In this document: piece by piece, positions 26,284-35,250 of the stretch | How positions within the stretch are numbered: position 1 is the first letter of the stretch | Layout: each line of letters opens with the position of its first letter | Source: Thermotoga profunda AZM34c06 | Lineage (GTDB): Bacteria; Thermotogota; Thermotogae; Thermotogales; DSM-5069 | Length of the DNA stretch: 64,000 nucleotides | NCBI RefSeq assembly: GCF_000828675.1 | Contig: NZ_AP014510.1 | Span: 2,003,413 to 2,067,412 of the forward strand | Direction: 5' to 3' | Notes under the pieces: model-generated | What the model saw: only the letters and a program-made list of their open reading frames with translations | What the model was told of the DNA's origin: nothing | The model's database searches: none | Made by a program: the position numbers and the translations under genes

Positions 26284-26850
26284 TTAGTTTTTCTTTTCAG
26301 TTCTACTTCCTGGTTTTACAAGTTGTATCTTTTGTCTACACAATGGACAGTCATCTGGTTCGTAGATGGGTAATTCCAACTTCATCAGCGAATAAAACGG
26401 TACATCAAATGGCAATGGTTGTGTTGATCTGTCTATGATACTCGCTATACAGCAAATCTGTCCACCGTATTCTTTGACGACTTCTGCAACTTCAAGAACC
26501 GATTTCCCTGTGGTTGTAACATCTTCAACGATAGCCACTTTTTCATCTTTGTTGATGTGAAAATCTCTTCTCAATTTCATGATGCCATCTTCTCTCTCAG
26601 TGAACATTGCTCGTGCACCAAGATAGCGAGCAACAGCATAAGCAACAATAATTCCACCAAGTGCTGGTCCTATAACGACATCTGGTTTATGGTGTGATAT
26701 TTTTTGTGCAATCATCTCACCAACTTTATCACCATATTCGGGTCTCTCGAAAATCTTTGCGCACTGCACGTATTTCGAAGAATGCTTACCTGAAGAAAGA
26801 AGAAAATGCCCTTCAAGTAACGCACCAACTCTGTAAAGTATCTCAAGCAT
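26284..26850 (-). CDS. pyrE: Orotate phosphoribosyltransferase
   Basis: Transfers orotate onto PRPP to give OMP. The 188-residue protein has [43 protein letters not shown] and the PRPP motif [16 protein letters not shown]-terminal CxxC (DDCPLCRQ) is typical of this PyrE subgroup. It overlaps pyrF by 8 nt and is the last gene of the pyr operon. Confidence 0.96.
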   Translation of the reverse strand: MLEILYRVGALLEGHFLLSSGKHSSKYVQCAKIFERPEYGDKVGEMIAQKISHHKPDVVIGPALGGIIVAYAVARYLGARAMFTEREDGIMKLRRDFHINKDEKVAIVEDVTTTGKSVLEVAEVVKEYGGQICCIASIIDRSTQPLPFDVPFYSLMKLELPIYEPDDCPLCRQKIQLVKPGSRTEKKN

Positions 26851-27451
26851 GTAAAAACCTCCTTATCTGTTCCATTGTTGCTCTTGGATCTTCACTTTTA
26901 TAAACTTCTCTTCCTATTACCGCAAAATCAGCAACTGTTTTTATATCTTCTAAACTCACCACATCTTTTTGATCATCTGCCTCTCTTTTCATTCTTACAC
27001 CTGGAACCAGTATCTTTGTCGGTATCATCTCTCTTAAAGCTTTTGCCCACATACCAGGTAGGACAAAAGAACTTCCCAGATCTTTGAGAATCTTTATTTG
27101 ATCCAGATAATCTTCAAGTTCGCCTTTTATCGATGTGAGCTTGATAACAGAAAAAATGAACTTATCAGTGCTTTCAATTGCCGCTTTAACTGAATCTTTA
27201 CCTGCTACTGCATGAACTGTGAAACCTATGACACATGGATGATCCCACGATTTGATAGATCTCACCACCGTCGATGGAATATCGGTAAATTTGAGATCCA
27301 CAATGACCTTGAGATTTCTTTTCTCAAATTCACCAAACACACCTTTGCCAAAAATCGCCACATTATGACCTATTTTGACATGTTCAAAGCTTCCATATTT
27401 TTCGATAAACCCAAATGGGTCCTCCATGTCCAAACTCAGCACAGGTATCAT
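26843..27451 (-). CDS. pyrF: Orotidine 5'-phosphate decarboxylase
   Basis: Decarboxylates OMP to UMP, the final step of the pathway. The 202-residue protein has the catalytic [11 protein letters not shown] tetrad segment (D-x-K-x-x-D), [10 protein letters not shown] at the N-terminus, and [15 protein letters not shown] near the phosphate-binding C-end. It is short compared with E. coli PyrF (about 245) but normal for this subgroup. It overlaps pyrD by ATGA. Confidence 0.95.
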   Translation of the reverse strand: MIPVLSLDMEDPFGFIEKYGSFEHVKIGHNVAIFGKGVFGEFEKRNLKVIVDLKFTDIPSTVVRSIKSWDHPCVIGFTVHAVAGKDSVKAAIESTDKFIFSVIKLTSIKGELEDYLDQIKILKDLGSSFVLPGMWAKALREMIPTKILVPGVRMKREADDQKDVVSLEDIKTVADFAVIGREVYKSEDPRATMEQIRRFLHA

Positions 27452-28275
27452 TCACAACACCTCCTGATGTACTTTGCGATTTTTTCAACTATCTGTGGAT
27501 TTTTATAAATAGCCGTTCCAAGACTTATCGCATTGGCACCGACTTTGAAAAAATCATCTACATCTTTCTCATTTGTTATCCCACCAGAACCAATCACGTA
27601 AAGTTCAGGAACTTTGTTCTTAACTTCATAAACGGCCCTGAGCGCAATGGGTTTTAAAACAGGTCCTGAAATACCACCTTTGATCAATTTACCTTCTACA
27701 ACTTCAAGTCCCCTGATCGTGTTGATGAGTACTATTCCATTCCAGCCATGATCTTTCACAATCTGAGCAACGTTTTCAACAAAATTACCTTCAACACCAA
27801 CCTTGGCTATTAAAAAACCCTTCAAAACCTTTCTCAGATAGATCAACACCTCCTTGAAAGAAAAAAGATCAGAAAGAATATTTAGTCCACCATTCTTCAC
27901 ATTTGGACAGGAAAAATTGACTTCGATCGCTTCAAAGTATTTTTCATATGTTGCAATTTTTTGAGCCACCAACTTGTATTCTTCCGGATTGTCCCCACCA
28001 AGACTGAAGATTACCTTTACTTTTTCAAAAAGCTCTTCGTACTGATTTGCATTTAGATTTTCTATAAATGCATCTATCCCGATGTTTTCAAGACCTATGT
28101 TGTTTATCAAATAACTTTCAGTTGCAAAAAGTCTCGGTGGTGGATTCCCCTGTTTGGGAAACAATGTAACAGTCTTCAACGTGTAAGCACCTATGTATTT
28201 TGGATCGATCAACTTCAAGTATTCACCCATTCCACCTACACCAGATGCTATTACCAAAGGAGGATTTAATTCCAT
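27448..28275 (-). CDS. pyrD: Dihydroorotate dehydrogenase, class 1B catalytic subunit
   Basis: Oxidises dihydroorotate to orotate, passing electrons through FMN to the PyrK subunit and on to NAD. The 275-residue barrel has IASGVGGMGEYLKL, VNFSCPNVKNGG, NTIRG, GGISGPVLKPIALRAVYE and GSGGITNEKDVDDFFKVGA with ISLGTAI for FMN phosphate. The neighbouring pyrK supports class 1B assignment. It is a little shorter than usual (about 300). It overlaps pyrK by 10 nt. Confidence 0.95.
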   Translation of the reverse strand: MELNPPLVIASGVGGMGEYLKLIDPKYIGAYTLKTVTLFPKQGNPPPRLFATESYLINNIGLENIGIDAFIENLNANQYEELFEKVKVIFSLGGDNPEEYKLVAQKIATYEKYFEAIEVNFSCPNVKNGGLNILSDLFSFKEVLIYLRKVLKGFLIAKVGVEGNFVENVAQIVKDHGWNGIVLINTIRGLEVVEGKLIKGGISGPVLKPIALRAVYEVKNKVPELYVIGSGGITNEKDVDDFFKVGANAISLGTAIYKNPQIVEKIAKYIRRCCE

Positions 28276-28919
28276 ACAAGATCACCCCTGAAAACAGGAC
28301 CATCGATACAAACATGCTTTATACCTTCCTTGGTTTGGATCGCGCATCCGCGACACGCACCTATTCCGCAAGCCATGTATTCATTGAAAGATAGATAAAC
28401 CGGGGCTTTTTCACGTAGCAGGTTAAATGCCACTTTCTCCATCTGATCTGATCCGACAACGTAAAACCAATCATAACCATTCAAAGATTTGAGCAAGTTC
28501 ACGAATTTTTCATTACCAAAGACAGTTTTGAATGGTATTTCCATCTGAAGTCTTTCGAGTGAACCTATGAAGACATCGCAACTATATCTTTGGTGAAGAT
28601 CAAAAGCCATGGCGAGACATGCCGGTGTTGTTATCATCGCACCTTTTCCAGAAGGTGGAACAAAACCTCTTCCCAAAGGACCATGAGCTAAGAGCACATC
28701 TTGTTTGACTATGTACTGTGTTCCTTTACCGATTACCTGAATTCCTATTGCAAGATCGTCAAACCATTTTCCCAAAGCAAAAGGTTTTCTCACAACTGAT
28801 GGTGTCTCGATCATGATGAATTGTGTTGGAGCAAAATCAATTTTTTCATTGAAAGTGATGATGAAACTATCTCGAGTTACTTCAAAGGTTTTTTTGACTG
28901 TCAAAGAGAAATTCTCCAT
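28266..28919 (-). CDS. pyrK: Dihydroorotate dehydrogenase electron transfer subunit
   Basis: The iron-sulfur flavoprotein that links PyrD to NAD. The 217-residue protein has RKPFALGKW, HGPLGRGFVPPSGKGAMI and the C-terminal [2Fe-2S] cluster segment ACGIGACRGCAI followed by HVCIDGPVF. ATG 28919 lies 38 nt inside pyrC; a TTG at 28904 placed after GGAG is a plausible alternative that reduces the overlap. Gene order pyrC-K-D-F-E shows the subunits are made together. Confidence 0.93.
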   Translation of the reverse strand: MENFSLTVKKTFEVTRDSFIITFNEKIDFAPTQFIMIETPSVVRKPFALGKWFDDLAIGIQVIGKGTQYIVKQDVLLAHGPLGRGFVPPSGKGAMITTPACLAMAFDLHQRYSCDVFIGSLERLQMEIPFKTVFGNEKFVNLLKSLNGYDWFYVVGSDQMEKVAFNLLREKAPVYLSFNEYMACGIGACRGCAIQTKEGIKHVCIDGPVFRGDLVWN

Positions 28920-30015
28920 CCCAGTACACCCACTTTCCCTTCAGTTTTACACCAATTACCTTCCCTTTCAATTTGATGCCGTCAAAGACACTGTTCTTGC
29001 CCTTGCTGTGAAAGATTTTTACATCAACTGTGTACTCAGCTTTTGGATCGATCACGGTGATGTCATCAGTATCAAAGACAGCTCCAAGTCCCAAAACCTT
29101 TTTTGGAGCGATAGTCATTTTCTCGATAGTTTTCTCAAGATCTCCAGTCGCCGTATAGAAAGCACTAAAAGCTGTCTCAATGCCACTTGTTCCATATGGT
29201 GCTTTTTCAAAATCAGATGACTTTTCATCATGAGGCGCATGATCAGTTGCAAAGACGTCTATAATATTCTTCCTGACGGCGTTCAGCAAAGCTTGTCTAT
29301 CTTTTTCTGTGCCAAATGGTGGGTTCACTTTGAAATTCGTGTTTCTGATGTCTTCCATGGTAAAGAAAAGATGATGCGGTGTTACTTCACAAGATATCTG
29401 CGCATAGCTTTTAAGATACTGAATCGTCTCGATAGAAGATTTTGTTGTGACATGTTGAATATGAAATTTCCTAAAGCCATACTCTAAACCAAACATCACA
29501 TTTCGAAAGATACTAATGGCTTCGCTGTTGACAGGACGTTTTTGTATATCCAAGGAAGTGCCTTCATAGAAAACACCACCGACTTCATAGAATTGACTGT
29601 GATCCAAGAGCAGATTTGGTTTTTTATATCTGAAAGCTTTTAAAATTTTTTGTGTATCGTATTCTATTCCATCGTTTGAATAACATAGGATTTTCTCGCC
29701 GTCTGGTTCTAACTCACCAAAAAAAGAGCAAGTCCAGTAATAGTCAATTATCTTGTCTTTTGCAAGGTCAAGGTGCATTTTAAAGACATCTTGAGTCTCA
29801 ATCGGTGGTTTTGTGTTTGGTTGAATCAAAACAGCTCCGAATCCCCCAGCGATCGCTGCCCTTTCAAGTGTGTCGTAATCTTCCTGCCCGCACAATCTCA
29901 CATGGGTGTGCATATCAAAAAAGGCAGGGCATGCTACAAGACCATCTTTGGATATAGGTGTATCGATCTCTATATCCCGCCATTTTTGAATCACAGGATC
30001 ATAGAACTTCAACAT
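28882..30015 (-). CDS. pyrC: Dihydroorotase
   Basis: Cyclises carbamoyl aspartate to dihydroorotate. The 377-residue amidohydrolase has the metal site PAFFDMHTHVRLCGQEDYDT, the VTPHHLFFT block and FATDHAPHDEKS. The ATG at 30015 (MLKFYDP) follows a GGGGGG ribosome binding site. A longer frame to TTG 30054 would begin inside the loop of a transcription terminator and is unlikely. It is the first gene of the pyr operon; pyrA and pyrB are not present here. Confidence 0.93.
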   Translation of the reverse strand: MLKFYDPVIQKWRDIEIDTPISKDGLVACPAFFDMHTHVRLCGQEDYDTLERAAIAGGFGAVLIQPNTKPPIETQDVFKMHLDLAKDKIIDYYWTCSFFGELEPDGEKILCYSNDGIEYDTQKILKAFRYKKPNLLLDHSQFYEVGGVFYEGTSLDIQKRPVNSEAISIFRNVMFGLEYGFRKFHIQHVTTKSSIETIQYLKSYAQISCEVTPHHLFFTMEDIRNTNFKVNPPFGTEKDRQALLNAVRKNIIDVFATDHAPHDEKSSDFEKAPYGTSGIETAFSAFYTATGDLEKTIEKMTIAPKKVLGLGAVFDTDDITVIDPKAEYTVDVKIFHSKGKNSVFDGIKLKGKVIGVKLKGKWVYWDGEFLFDSQKNL

Positions 30016-30130
30016 CCATCCCCCCAAAATCCAAAATAAAAGGGGCTTTTTCAAGCCCCTTTGAAAAACACCTATGGGTTAGAACTCTATTGAAGATCGT
30101 ATTATCTTTTTGCCATGATAATATAACCAT
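29999..30130 (-). CDS. Putative 43-residue pyr leader peptide
   Basis: A short frame on the minus strand starts at ATG 30130 with GGAG 8 nt upstream. It runs through the terminator hairpin and past the pyrC start, and stops with TGA at 30001-29999 (MVILSWQKDN...DVEVL). It is in a different frame from pyrC. A ribosome translating it would cover the hairpin and could let transcription continue, as in the UTP-controlled pyrBI attenuator of E. coli. It is inferred from arrangement only. Confidence 0.5.
   Translation of the reverse strand: MVILSWQKDNTIFNRVLTHRCFSKGLEKAPFILDFGGMDVEVL
30032..30062 (-). terminator. Attenuator-type terminator upstream of pyrC
   Basis: On the minus strand AAAGGGGCTT/AAGCCCCTTT forms a 10-bp stem with a 4-nt loop followed by TTTTATTTT. 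It lies only 17 bp before pyrC's start codon. An overlapping weaker stem TTTTTCAA/TTGAAAAA (loop AGGGGC) is mutually exclusive with it and could act as an alternative structure. The location in the leader, with no gene before it, points to transcription attenuation. Confidence 0.8.
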
Positions 30131-30422
30131 TCTCCTCACTCCTGGGGTTTTCAATTTAAGATTTTATCATTATCTTTTTTGCCTTTGTTTTTCTTTTAGG
30201 TAAATTTGGTTTCGCACTTGCTGCTTTAAAAAATCGCCATACGAATCTCTGAAAACAACTGACTATGATATAATGTAATTGCAAAATAATGTTTTTGATA
30301 TTTTCTATGGCTATTGTATGGTGAGGCAAATTTCATCACAAGAGATTGAGAGAAGATCAATTTGCTGATTTCATGTTCCAAAAATAATCTGATTTGATTT
30401 TATTGGCAAGGAGGGATTGGTA
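30131..30422. promoter_or_regulatory. Divergent intergenic region between the pyr and ggt operons
   Basis: This A+T-rich stretch holds the start signals of both divergent units. On the plus strand TGATATAAT at 30266-30274 is an extended -10 box without a clear -35, a weak candidate promoter for the ggt unit. I found no convincing pyr promoter on the minus strand, no PyrR-type binding loop and no recognisable riboswitch. Confidence 0.4.
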
Positions 30423-32144
30423 ATGAAGAAGTTTGTATCAATACTTTTCTTATTAGGAATCAGCATCTCAATTTTGGCAGTTTCAACAGGCCAGATCATG
30501 CTCTCAAAGAATGGTGTTGTTGCCGCCGCAAATCCTTACGCTGCTGCAGCAGGAGCAGAAATTTTGGAAAAGGGTGGTAATGCAGTAGATGCCGCAGTAG
30601 CAGTTGCTTTTGCATTAGGTGTTGTGGAACCATATGCAAGTGGTCTTGGTGGAGAAGGTGTTATGATCATTCATACATCTGATGGTCAAAATATAGCTAT
30701 TGATTACAAATCTGTCGCTCCAATGGATCTCTCCAAGTATACAAAATCTCCAAGCAATTATTCGTCAGGACCACTTTCAGTTTGTGTTCCAGGAGTAGTT
30801 GATGGTTTGATTAAGGCACTTTCAGAGTGGGGAACAATGAATCTCAGCGAAGTCATGGAACCCGCAATTCGTTTGGCAAGAGAAGGTTTTGTTTTGAACG
30901 AAACTTATGTTGGTGTCTTATCTGATAATTATGAAAAACTTCTAAATGATCCTGGCGAAGGCGCCTTGGTATACTTAAAAGACAATCTTCTTTACGATCC
31001 AGGAGATTTATTCAAAAATCCCGTCTTGGCAGATACACTCGAATTGATTGCAAAAGAGGGTAGAGATGTTTTCTACAAGGGAGAAATAGCCGATAAGATA
31101 GTCAAATTTATGCAAGAGAATGGCGGAGCAATAACCAAACAAGATCTCGAACAATACCATGCAATTGTTAAAGAACCTATTATTGGAACTTATAGAGGAT
31201 ACAAAATAATCACTGCACCACAACCCGTTGGTGGCACTACTCTTGTTGAAATACTCAACATACTTGAAAGATTCAACATCTCTGATCTTTCATGGGACGA
31301 TCCACTTTACATCCATTTACTCTCCGAGGCTTTATATCTGGCTACTATCGATATGAGGATTTACTGTGGTGACGATCCCAATGTTCCTGTCGAAGCTTTG
31401 ATCAGCAAAGAATATGCAAAAAGCAGATTTGAAATGATACCCCTTTCAAAGGCGATAGCAAGATCAAGTAGTGCCGCCGAACGTCAGAAACTGGCTGGAG
31501 ATCCTTTCAAATATCTTGACAACAAGAAGTTTTTTGACAAAATCTTGGAAGACCTTGGAGAGAAAGTAAAAATCGAGAGTCCATCGACAACTCACGCCAG
31601 TGTAGTCGATAAATGGGGAAATGCGGTCGCATTTACTCAAACACTCAGTTCTTTCTTTGGATCAGGTAACGTTGTACCTGGAACAGGTATAATTCTCAAC
31701 AACGAGATGGCGAATTTCTCAACATCTGGGCCTAATGCACTTGCTCCAGGTAGAAGACCCCGCACCACAATAGCTCCCACAATCGTCTTGAGACCAAATG
31801 GAGATCTTTTAATGGTCGTTGGCACCCCTGGCGCATCAAGAATTCTTTCGACATTATCTCAAATGATAGTCAACGTTATAGATTTCGGCTATTCAATTGA
31901 TCAGGCTATGAAGCTTCCGAAGTTCTGTTCATATGATACTTACACAGACTTAAAGATCGAAGGAGGATTCCCCGAAGAAACGATTAAAATTCTTGAAAAA
32001 TATTATGGTTATAAACTCGAATTGTATCCCGAACTTGATCTTTTCTTCGGTGGTCCAAATTGTGTTTATAAACAAGAAGATGGTATTTACATAGGTGTCG
32101 GATCATTTAGAAGACAAGGTGCTGCAGCGGTACCAGAAAAGTGA
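30423..32144 (+). CDS. Secreted gamma-glutamyltransferase-family hydrolase, possible poly-gamma-glutamate depolymerase
   Basis: The 573-residue GGT-fold precursor has a signal peptide (KKFVSILFLLGISISILA), EKGGNAVDAAVAVAFALGVVEP, LAREGF, and the autoprocessing site PSTTHASVVD with catalytic Thr near residue 389. GSGNVVPGTGIILNNEM and PGRRPRTTIAPTIV follow. Two residues that bind the free glutamyl end in E. coli GGT are changed: Arg114 aligns with Lys, and Asp433 with Asn (NNEMANFS). That suggests a substrate other than glutathione. Next to pgsBC, cleavage of poly-gamma-glutamate is inferred. AAGGAGGG precedes ATG 30423. Confidence 0.88.
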   Translation: MKKFVSILFLLGISISILAVSTGQIMLSKNGVVAAANPYAAAAGAEILEKGGNAVDAAVAVAFALGVVEPYASGLGGEGVMIIHTSDGQNIAIDYKSVAPMDLSKYTKSPSNYSSGPLSVCVPGVVDGLIKALSEWGTMNLSEVMEPAIRLAREGFVLNETYVGVLSDNYEKLLNDPGEGALVYLKDNLLYDPGDLFKNPVLADTLELIAKEGRDVFYKGEIADKIVKFMQENGGAITKQDLEQYHAIVKEPIIGTYRGYKIITAPQPVGGTTLVEILNILERFNISDLSWDDPLYIHLLSEALYLATIDMRIYCGDDPNVPVEALISKEYAKSRFEMIPLSKAIARSSSAAERQKLAGDPFKYLDNKKFFDKILEDLGEKVKIESPSTTHASVVDKWGNAVAFTQTLSSFFGSGNVVPGTGIILNNEMANFSTSGPNALAPGRRPRTTIAPTIVLRPNGDLLMVVGTPGASRILSTLSQMIVNVIDFGYSIDQAMKLPKFCSYDTYTDLKIEGGFPEETIKILEKYYGYKLELYPELDLFFGGPNCVYKQEDGIYIGVGSFRRQGAAAVPEK

Positions 32145-32153
32145 GGGATAATC

Positions 32154-32705
32154 GTGAGAAAATATCTTTTGGCATTGTTAATTTTGCTGACCTTATCCAT
32201 TACCTTTGCTCAAGAATTGGTCTTCCAACAACCAGTACTTATAACTTCTGCTGGTCAGAGCGCAGGTGTCACAATGATGAAGGTCTTGGCAACCAGAGCT
32301 AAACTCCAATTCAATTTCGATGCACTTGCTAAGCCAGAGGCATTGACTGGTAATTTTAAATCACTCATCATAGTTGTTGGAGCAAGTTCTAAAGGACTTG
32401 GTGCGGCGGGAATAGATATAGAGCAAGAAATTCAAAGAGTGACAGAACTTTTGAACAAAGCCAAAGAAATCGGCTTAAAGGTTATAGTAGCTCATATTGA
32501 AGGTCAATCAAGACGTGGAAAAACAAGCGACCAATTGAGTGAACTTGTTATACCGTTTGCCGATCTTGTGATTGTCACAAAAGCCGGAAACGAAGACAAC
32601 TTCTTCACAAATCTTTGCGAAAAACAGCAAAAGAAATTAATCGTTGTCGAAACAACAAGTGCTGTCCAAAGTATCTTGGAGCAATATTTCAAGGCTGGTG
32701 AGTGA
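32154..32705 (+). CDS. Exported protein resembling the DUF6305 family
   Basis: The 183-residue protein has an N-terminal signal sequence (LLALLILLTLSITFA) and a Rossmann-like alpha/beta domain: LITSAGQSAGVTMMKVL, FKSLIIVVGASSKGLG, VIVAHIEGQSRRGKTSDQL and FADLVIVTK. I believe it corresponds to DUF6305, whose function is unknown. GTG 32154 follows GAGGGAT. It lies between the GGT-family gene and the first M14 deacylase gene with gaps of less than 10 nt, so it belongs to the same unit. A role in handling glutamate polymers outside the cell is inference. Confidence 0.65.
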   Translation: MRKYLLALLILLTLSITFAQELVFQQPVLITSAGQSAGVTMMKVLATRAKLQFNFDALAKPEALTGNFKSLIIVVGASSKGLGAAGIDIEQEIQRVTELLNKAKEIGLKVIVAHIEGQSRRGKTSDQLSELVIPFADLVIVTKAGNEDNFFTNLCEKQQKKLIVVETTSAVQSILEQYFKAGE

Positions 32706-32707
32706 TC

Positions 32708-33745
32708 GTGCTAAAAACAAATCTGACTGTTGTTCTCTTAGTAAGTGTTGCGATGCTCTGCATCGCAGCACCTCTTTTCCATGATGTGAGACCAGGCTAT
32801 GGTGTAACCCAAATAAAGTGGTTGAGTGACTATCATCCTTCTTTGAGAGGTACTTGGGGCGATACAAGAATTTATATTCTTGAAGGTGAGGAACCTGGTG
32901 CGAATGTACTGTTGCTTTCAGGTACACACACAAATGAAATCGCTGGAATATTCACTTCCTTAGTTTTCATCGAAAAATCTCTGGTAAAAAAAGGCAGACT
33001 GTTTGTTGTGCCTTGGGCAAACAACAGCGCAGCCACCTGGGGAAGTGTTTCATATGATAAACCAGAAGAAACTATGACCTCTCCTGCTTACATAAACTTT
33101 GTAACACTCAGTGGCCCAAGAAACGTTGTTGTTGGCTCAAGAAGAACAAATCCATTTCATCAAGAGACTGATCCAGCTACTTACACTCACCTTTCTGGAT
33201 TGGAATTCCCTGGATATGAAGCACGAAATCTGGACAGAGTTCATCCAGGCAGAGCCGATGGAACCTTAACAGAACAGATCAGTTTTGCTCTATTCGAGCT
33301 TGTTCGAAAGGAAAAAATAGACATGGTTGTCGATCTTCATGAAGCTGGAACTTCTTCAAGGCTTGCAAACATGTTGATATGTAACCCAAAGAACCTGGAT
33401 ATGGGTGCCATGGTTGTATTAGATCTTGAATTCGAAGGTTTTCAGATAAAACTTGAGCAATCAAGTGAGGAATTCAGAGGACTGAGCCACAGGGAATTTG
33501 GAGATCATACAGATGCACTTGCCTTCTTAATAGAAACGCCCAATCCTTCTCAGGACACAAATGCAAAATCTGCTTATACTTTGGACCACCCTGAATTCCC
33601 ACTCTGGAAAAGAGTATATACGCACTTTAGGACTTTTCTGATGTTATGTGAATACTTGGACGACTTTATAGGACGTAGTATCATCTTTGAAGGACTCCCT
33701 GAGCGAGATACATTTGAAAACAATTTTTTCATGATCTATAACTGA
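32708..33745 (+). CDS. Exported M14-type zinc deacylase/carboxypeptidase, copy 1
   Basis: The 345-residue protein has an N-terminal signal segment and a succinylglutamate desuccinylase/aspartoacylase-like catalytic fold. Zinc-ligand motifs are SGTHTNEIAG (H and E) and VVDLHEAG (H); AFLIETPNPSQ carries the putative catalytic Glu. Family members cut N-acyl amino acids or amide bonds with a terminal carboxylate, which fits gamma-linked glutamate products. Start is GTG 32708 or the overlapping GTG 32702. A related protein is encoded at 35.3 kb in the same unit. Confidence 0.8.
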   Translation: MLKTNLTVVLLVSVAMLCIAAPLFHDVRPGYGVTQIKWLSDYHPSLRGTWGDTRIYILEGEEPGANVLLLSGTHTNEIAGIFTSLVFIEKSLVKKGRLFVVPWANNSAATWGSVSYDKPEETMTSPAYINFVTLSGPRNVVVGSRRTNPFHQETDPATYTHLSGLEFPGYEARNLDRVHPGRADGTLTEQISFALFELVRKEKIDMVVDLHEAGTSSRLANMLICNPKNLDMGAMVVLDLEFEGFQIKLEQSSEEFRGLSHREFGDHTDALAFLIETPNPSQDTNAKSAYTLDHPEFPLWKRVYTHFRTFLMLCEYLDDFIGRSIIFEGLPERDTFENNFFMIYN

Positions 33746-33765
33746 ATAAAGGAGAGGGCTCAACA

Positions 33766-35088
33766 TTGGAAATTGTACTCTTTTTGATTATTATAACTGC
33801 CTTCTTGATCCTGACATTTTTGAAATTTCCAAAGGGAGTTTCTTTTTTACTGATTTCAACGATAGTACTACTGTTGAGTGAGAAAAAATTTGACATTCAT
33901 GTTTTAATAGAAGGTGCCTTTGGCTATTTTGATGCCGTAATAACAGTACTATCAGCCATGATATTCGTTGTCGCAATAGAAAGGTCAGGATTGCTAAGTC
34001 ATTTTGCGAATATTTTGACAAAAAAATTCTCTTCAAAGCCAAAGTTGCTCTTACTGTTCACTACACTTCTTGCCATGAGTGGAGGAATGATAACGGGTTC
34101 ATCATCGGCTTGTATACTTACTACCGGTGCTGTGGCCTTCCCAATCCTCAAATCCATAGGTTTAAACAATAAAAAATCAGGAACTATCATAGCAATATCG
34201 TCAGTACTTGGTATGATCGCACCACCGGTGAATATCCAAGCTATGGTGATTTGTGAAGGAGTAGACATGCCTTATGTTGGATTCACCTATCCCCTACTTT
34301 GGCTCACAGTTCCAACGGCACTTTTGGTGTCTCTTACGATCGCAGGAAAAGACATCCAAAAACCAAAAATCAAAGAGAATATGCAATTCAAAACTAAAGA
34401 TGTCATTCTATATCTTCCTTTAATGGTTCTTGTAGCTCTTTTGATCTTGGACAGTTTCGAAATTTTTCAGTTAGGTCTTGTATTGATTTTCTTTGTGAGT
34501 GCAATCATAGCTATTTTATGTGGAAAAAGAAAATCCAGTTTTGTTGAAGTTTCGTTGAATGCTATGGAACAATCTCTACCGATCTTGGCAATACTTGTTG
34601 GTGTTGGCATGTTGATTCAAGTAATGACCCTCAGTGGTGTTAGAGGATTAATAGTCGCAAGTATGCTTTTCTTCCCTTATAGCATATTGTTCTTGACATT
34701 AGGACTTGGGGTACCAATGTTTGGTGCAGTTTCATCCTATGGTGCTGCTTCTGTACTTGGAATACCATTTCTTCTGGCATTTCGTGGAGGTAATGACATT
34801 TTGATAACCTCTGCGATATCCTTGCTTGCAGGACTCGGTGACATGTTACCTCCGACGGCATTGGCAAGTACTGTGAGTGCTCAGATCGTGGGTTTAGATT
34901 CCTATGTCCAGATCCTTAAAAAATCAATTCCATTTATTATAGTAATTGGTGTGGTGTCTGTCATAGTAACAATGTATTCTTTCAAACTTGTTAAAGTGCT
35001 CAGTAATCCATGGTGGTTTTTGGGAATTGTTGGTGCAATATTTGTCGCTTGCATTTTTGACGATGTGATATTCAAAAGGAGGAAGTGA
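33766..35088 (+). CDS. DctM-like (TRAP large subunit type) membrane transporter
   Basis: The 440-residue protein has about 11-12 hydrophobic helices and family-like segments ITGSSSACILTTGAVAFPIL, VLGMIAPPVNIQAMVICEG and GLGDMLPPTALASTV, with the two-repeat pattern of TRAP/IT-superfamily permeases. No DctP binding protein or DctQ small subunit is encoded nearby. Import of glutamate or small gamma-glutamyl products released by the neighbouring exoenzymes is inferred. TTG 33766 follows GGAGAGG. A tiny membrane-protein gene follows directly. Confidence 0.8.
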   Translation: MEIVLFLIIITAFLILTFLKFPKGVSFLLISTIVLLLSEKKFDIHVLIEGAFGYFDAVITVLSAMIFVVAIERSGLLSHFANILTKKFSSKPKLLLLFTTLLAMSGGMITGSSSACILTTGAVAFPILKSIGLNNKKSGTIIAISSVLGMIAPPVNIQAMVICEGVDMPYVGFTYPLLWLTVPTALLVSLTIAGKDIQKPKIKENMQFKTKDVILYLPLMVLVALLILDSFEIFQLGLVLIFFVSAIIAILCGKRKSSFVEVSLNAMEQSLPILAILVGVGMLIQVMTLSGVRGLIVASMLFFPYSILFLTLGLGVPMFGAVSSYGAASVLGIPFLLAFRGGNDILITSAISLLAGLGDMLPPTALASTVSAQIVGLDSYVQILKKSIPFIIVIGVVSVIVTMYSFKLVKVLSNPWWFLGIVGAIFVACIFDDVIFKRRK

Positions 35089-35092
35089 TGCC

Positions 35093-35239
35093 TTGATTAC
35101 CTATATCTACATAGCAATACTTATTTATTTTTCAATGATTTTGGTGAAATTGGTTTTGAAAAAACCAGACAACTGGAATTGGTTAATGGCCGCAATGGTC
35201 TTGACACCCTGGGCATTGAGAATATTCTTGATCAAGTGA
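35093..35239 (+). CDS. 48-residue membrane protein after the DctM-like gene
   Basis: TTG 35093 has GGAGG 10 nt upstream. The protein has one N-terminal hydrophobic helix (YIYIAILIYFSMILVKLVL), a short KKPDNWNW link, and a second hydrophobic run (LMAAMVLTPWALRIFL). It sits 4 nt after the permease gene and 11 nt before the second M14 gene. The tight packing suggests a real gene and possibly a small subunit of the permease. I do not recognise the sequence. Confidence 0.6.
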   Translation: MITYIYIAILIYFSMILVKLVLKKPDNWNWLMAAMVLTPWALRIFLIK

Positions 35240-35250
35240 GAGGTAGTTAG

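Noticed and set aside
30016-30054. Longer pyrC starting at TTG 30054
   Set aside because: That codon lies in the terminator loop and has no ribosome binding site; ATG 30015 follows a G-rich site and matches the usual N-terminus.
30131-30422. PyrR-binding loop or purine/pyrimidine riboswitch upstream of pyrC
   Set aside because: No matching conserved loop was found; the leader peptide and terminator explain the structure more simply.
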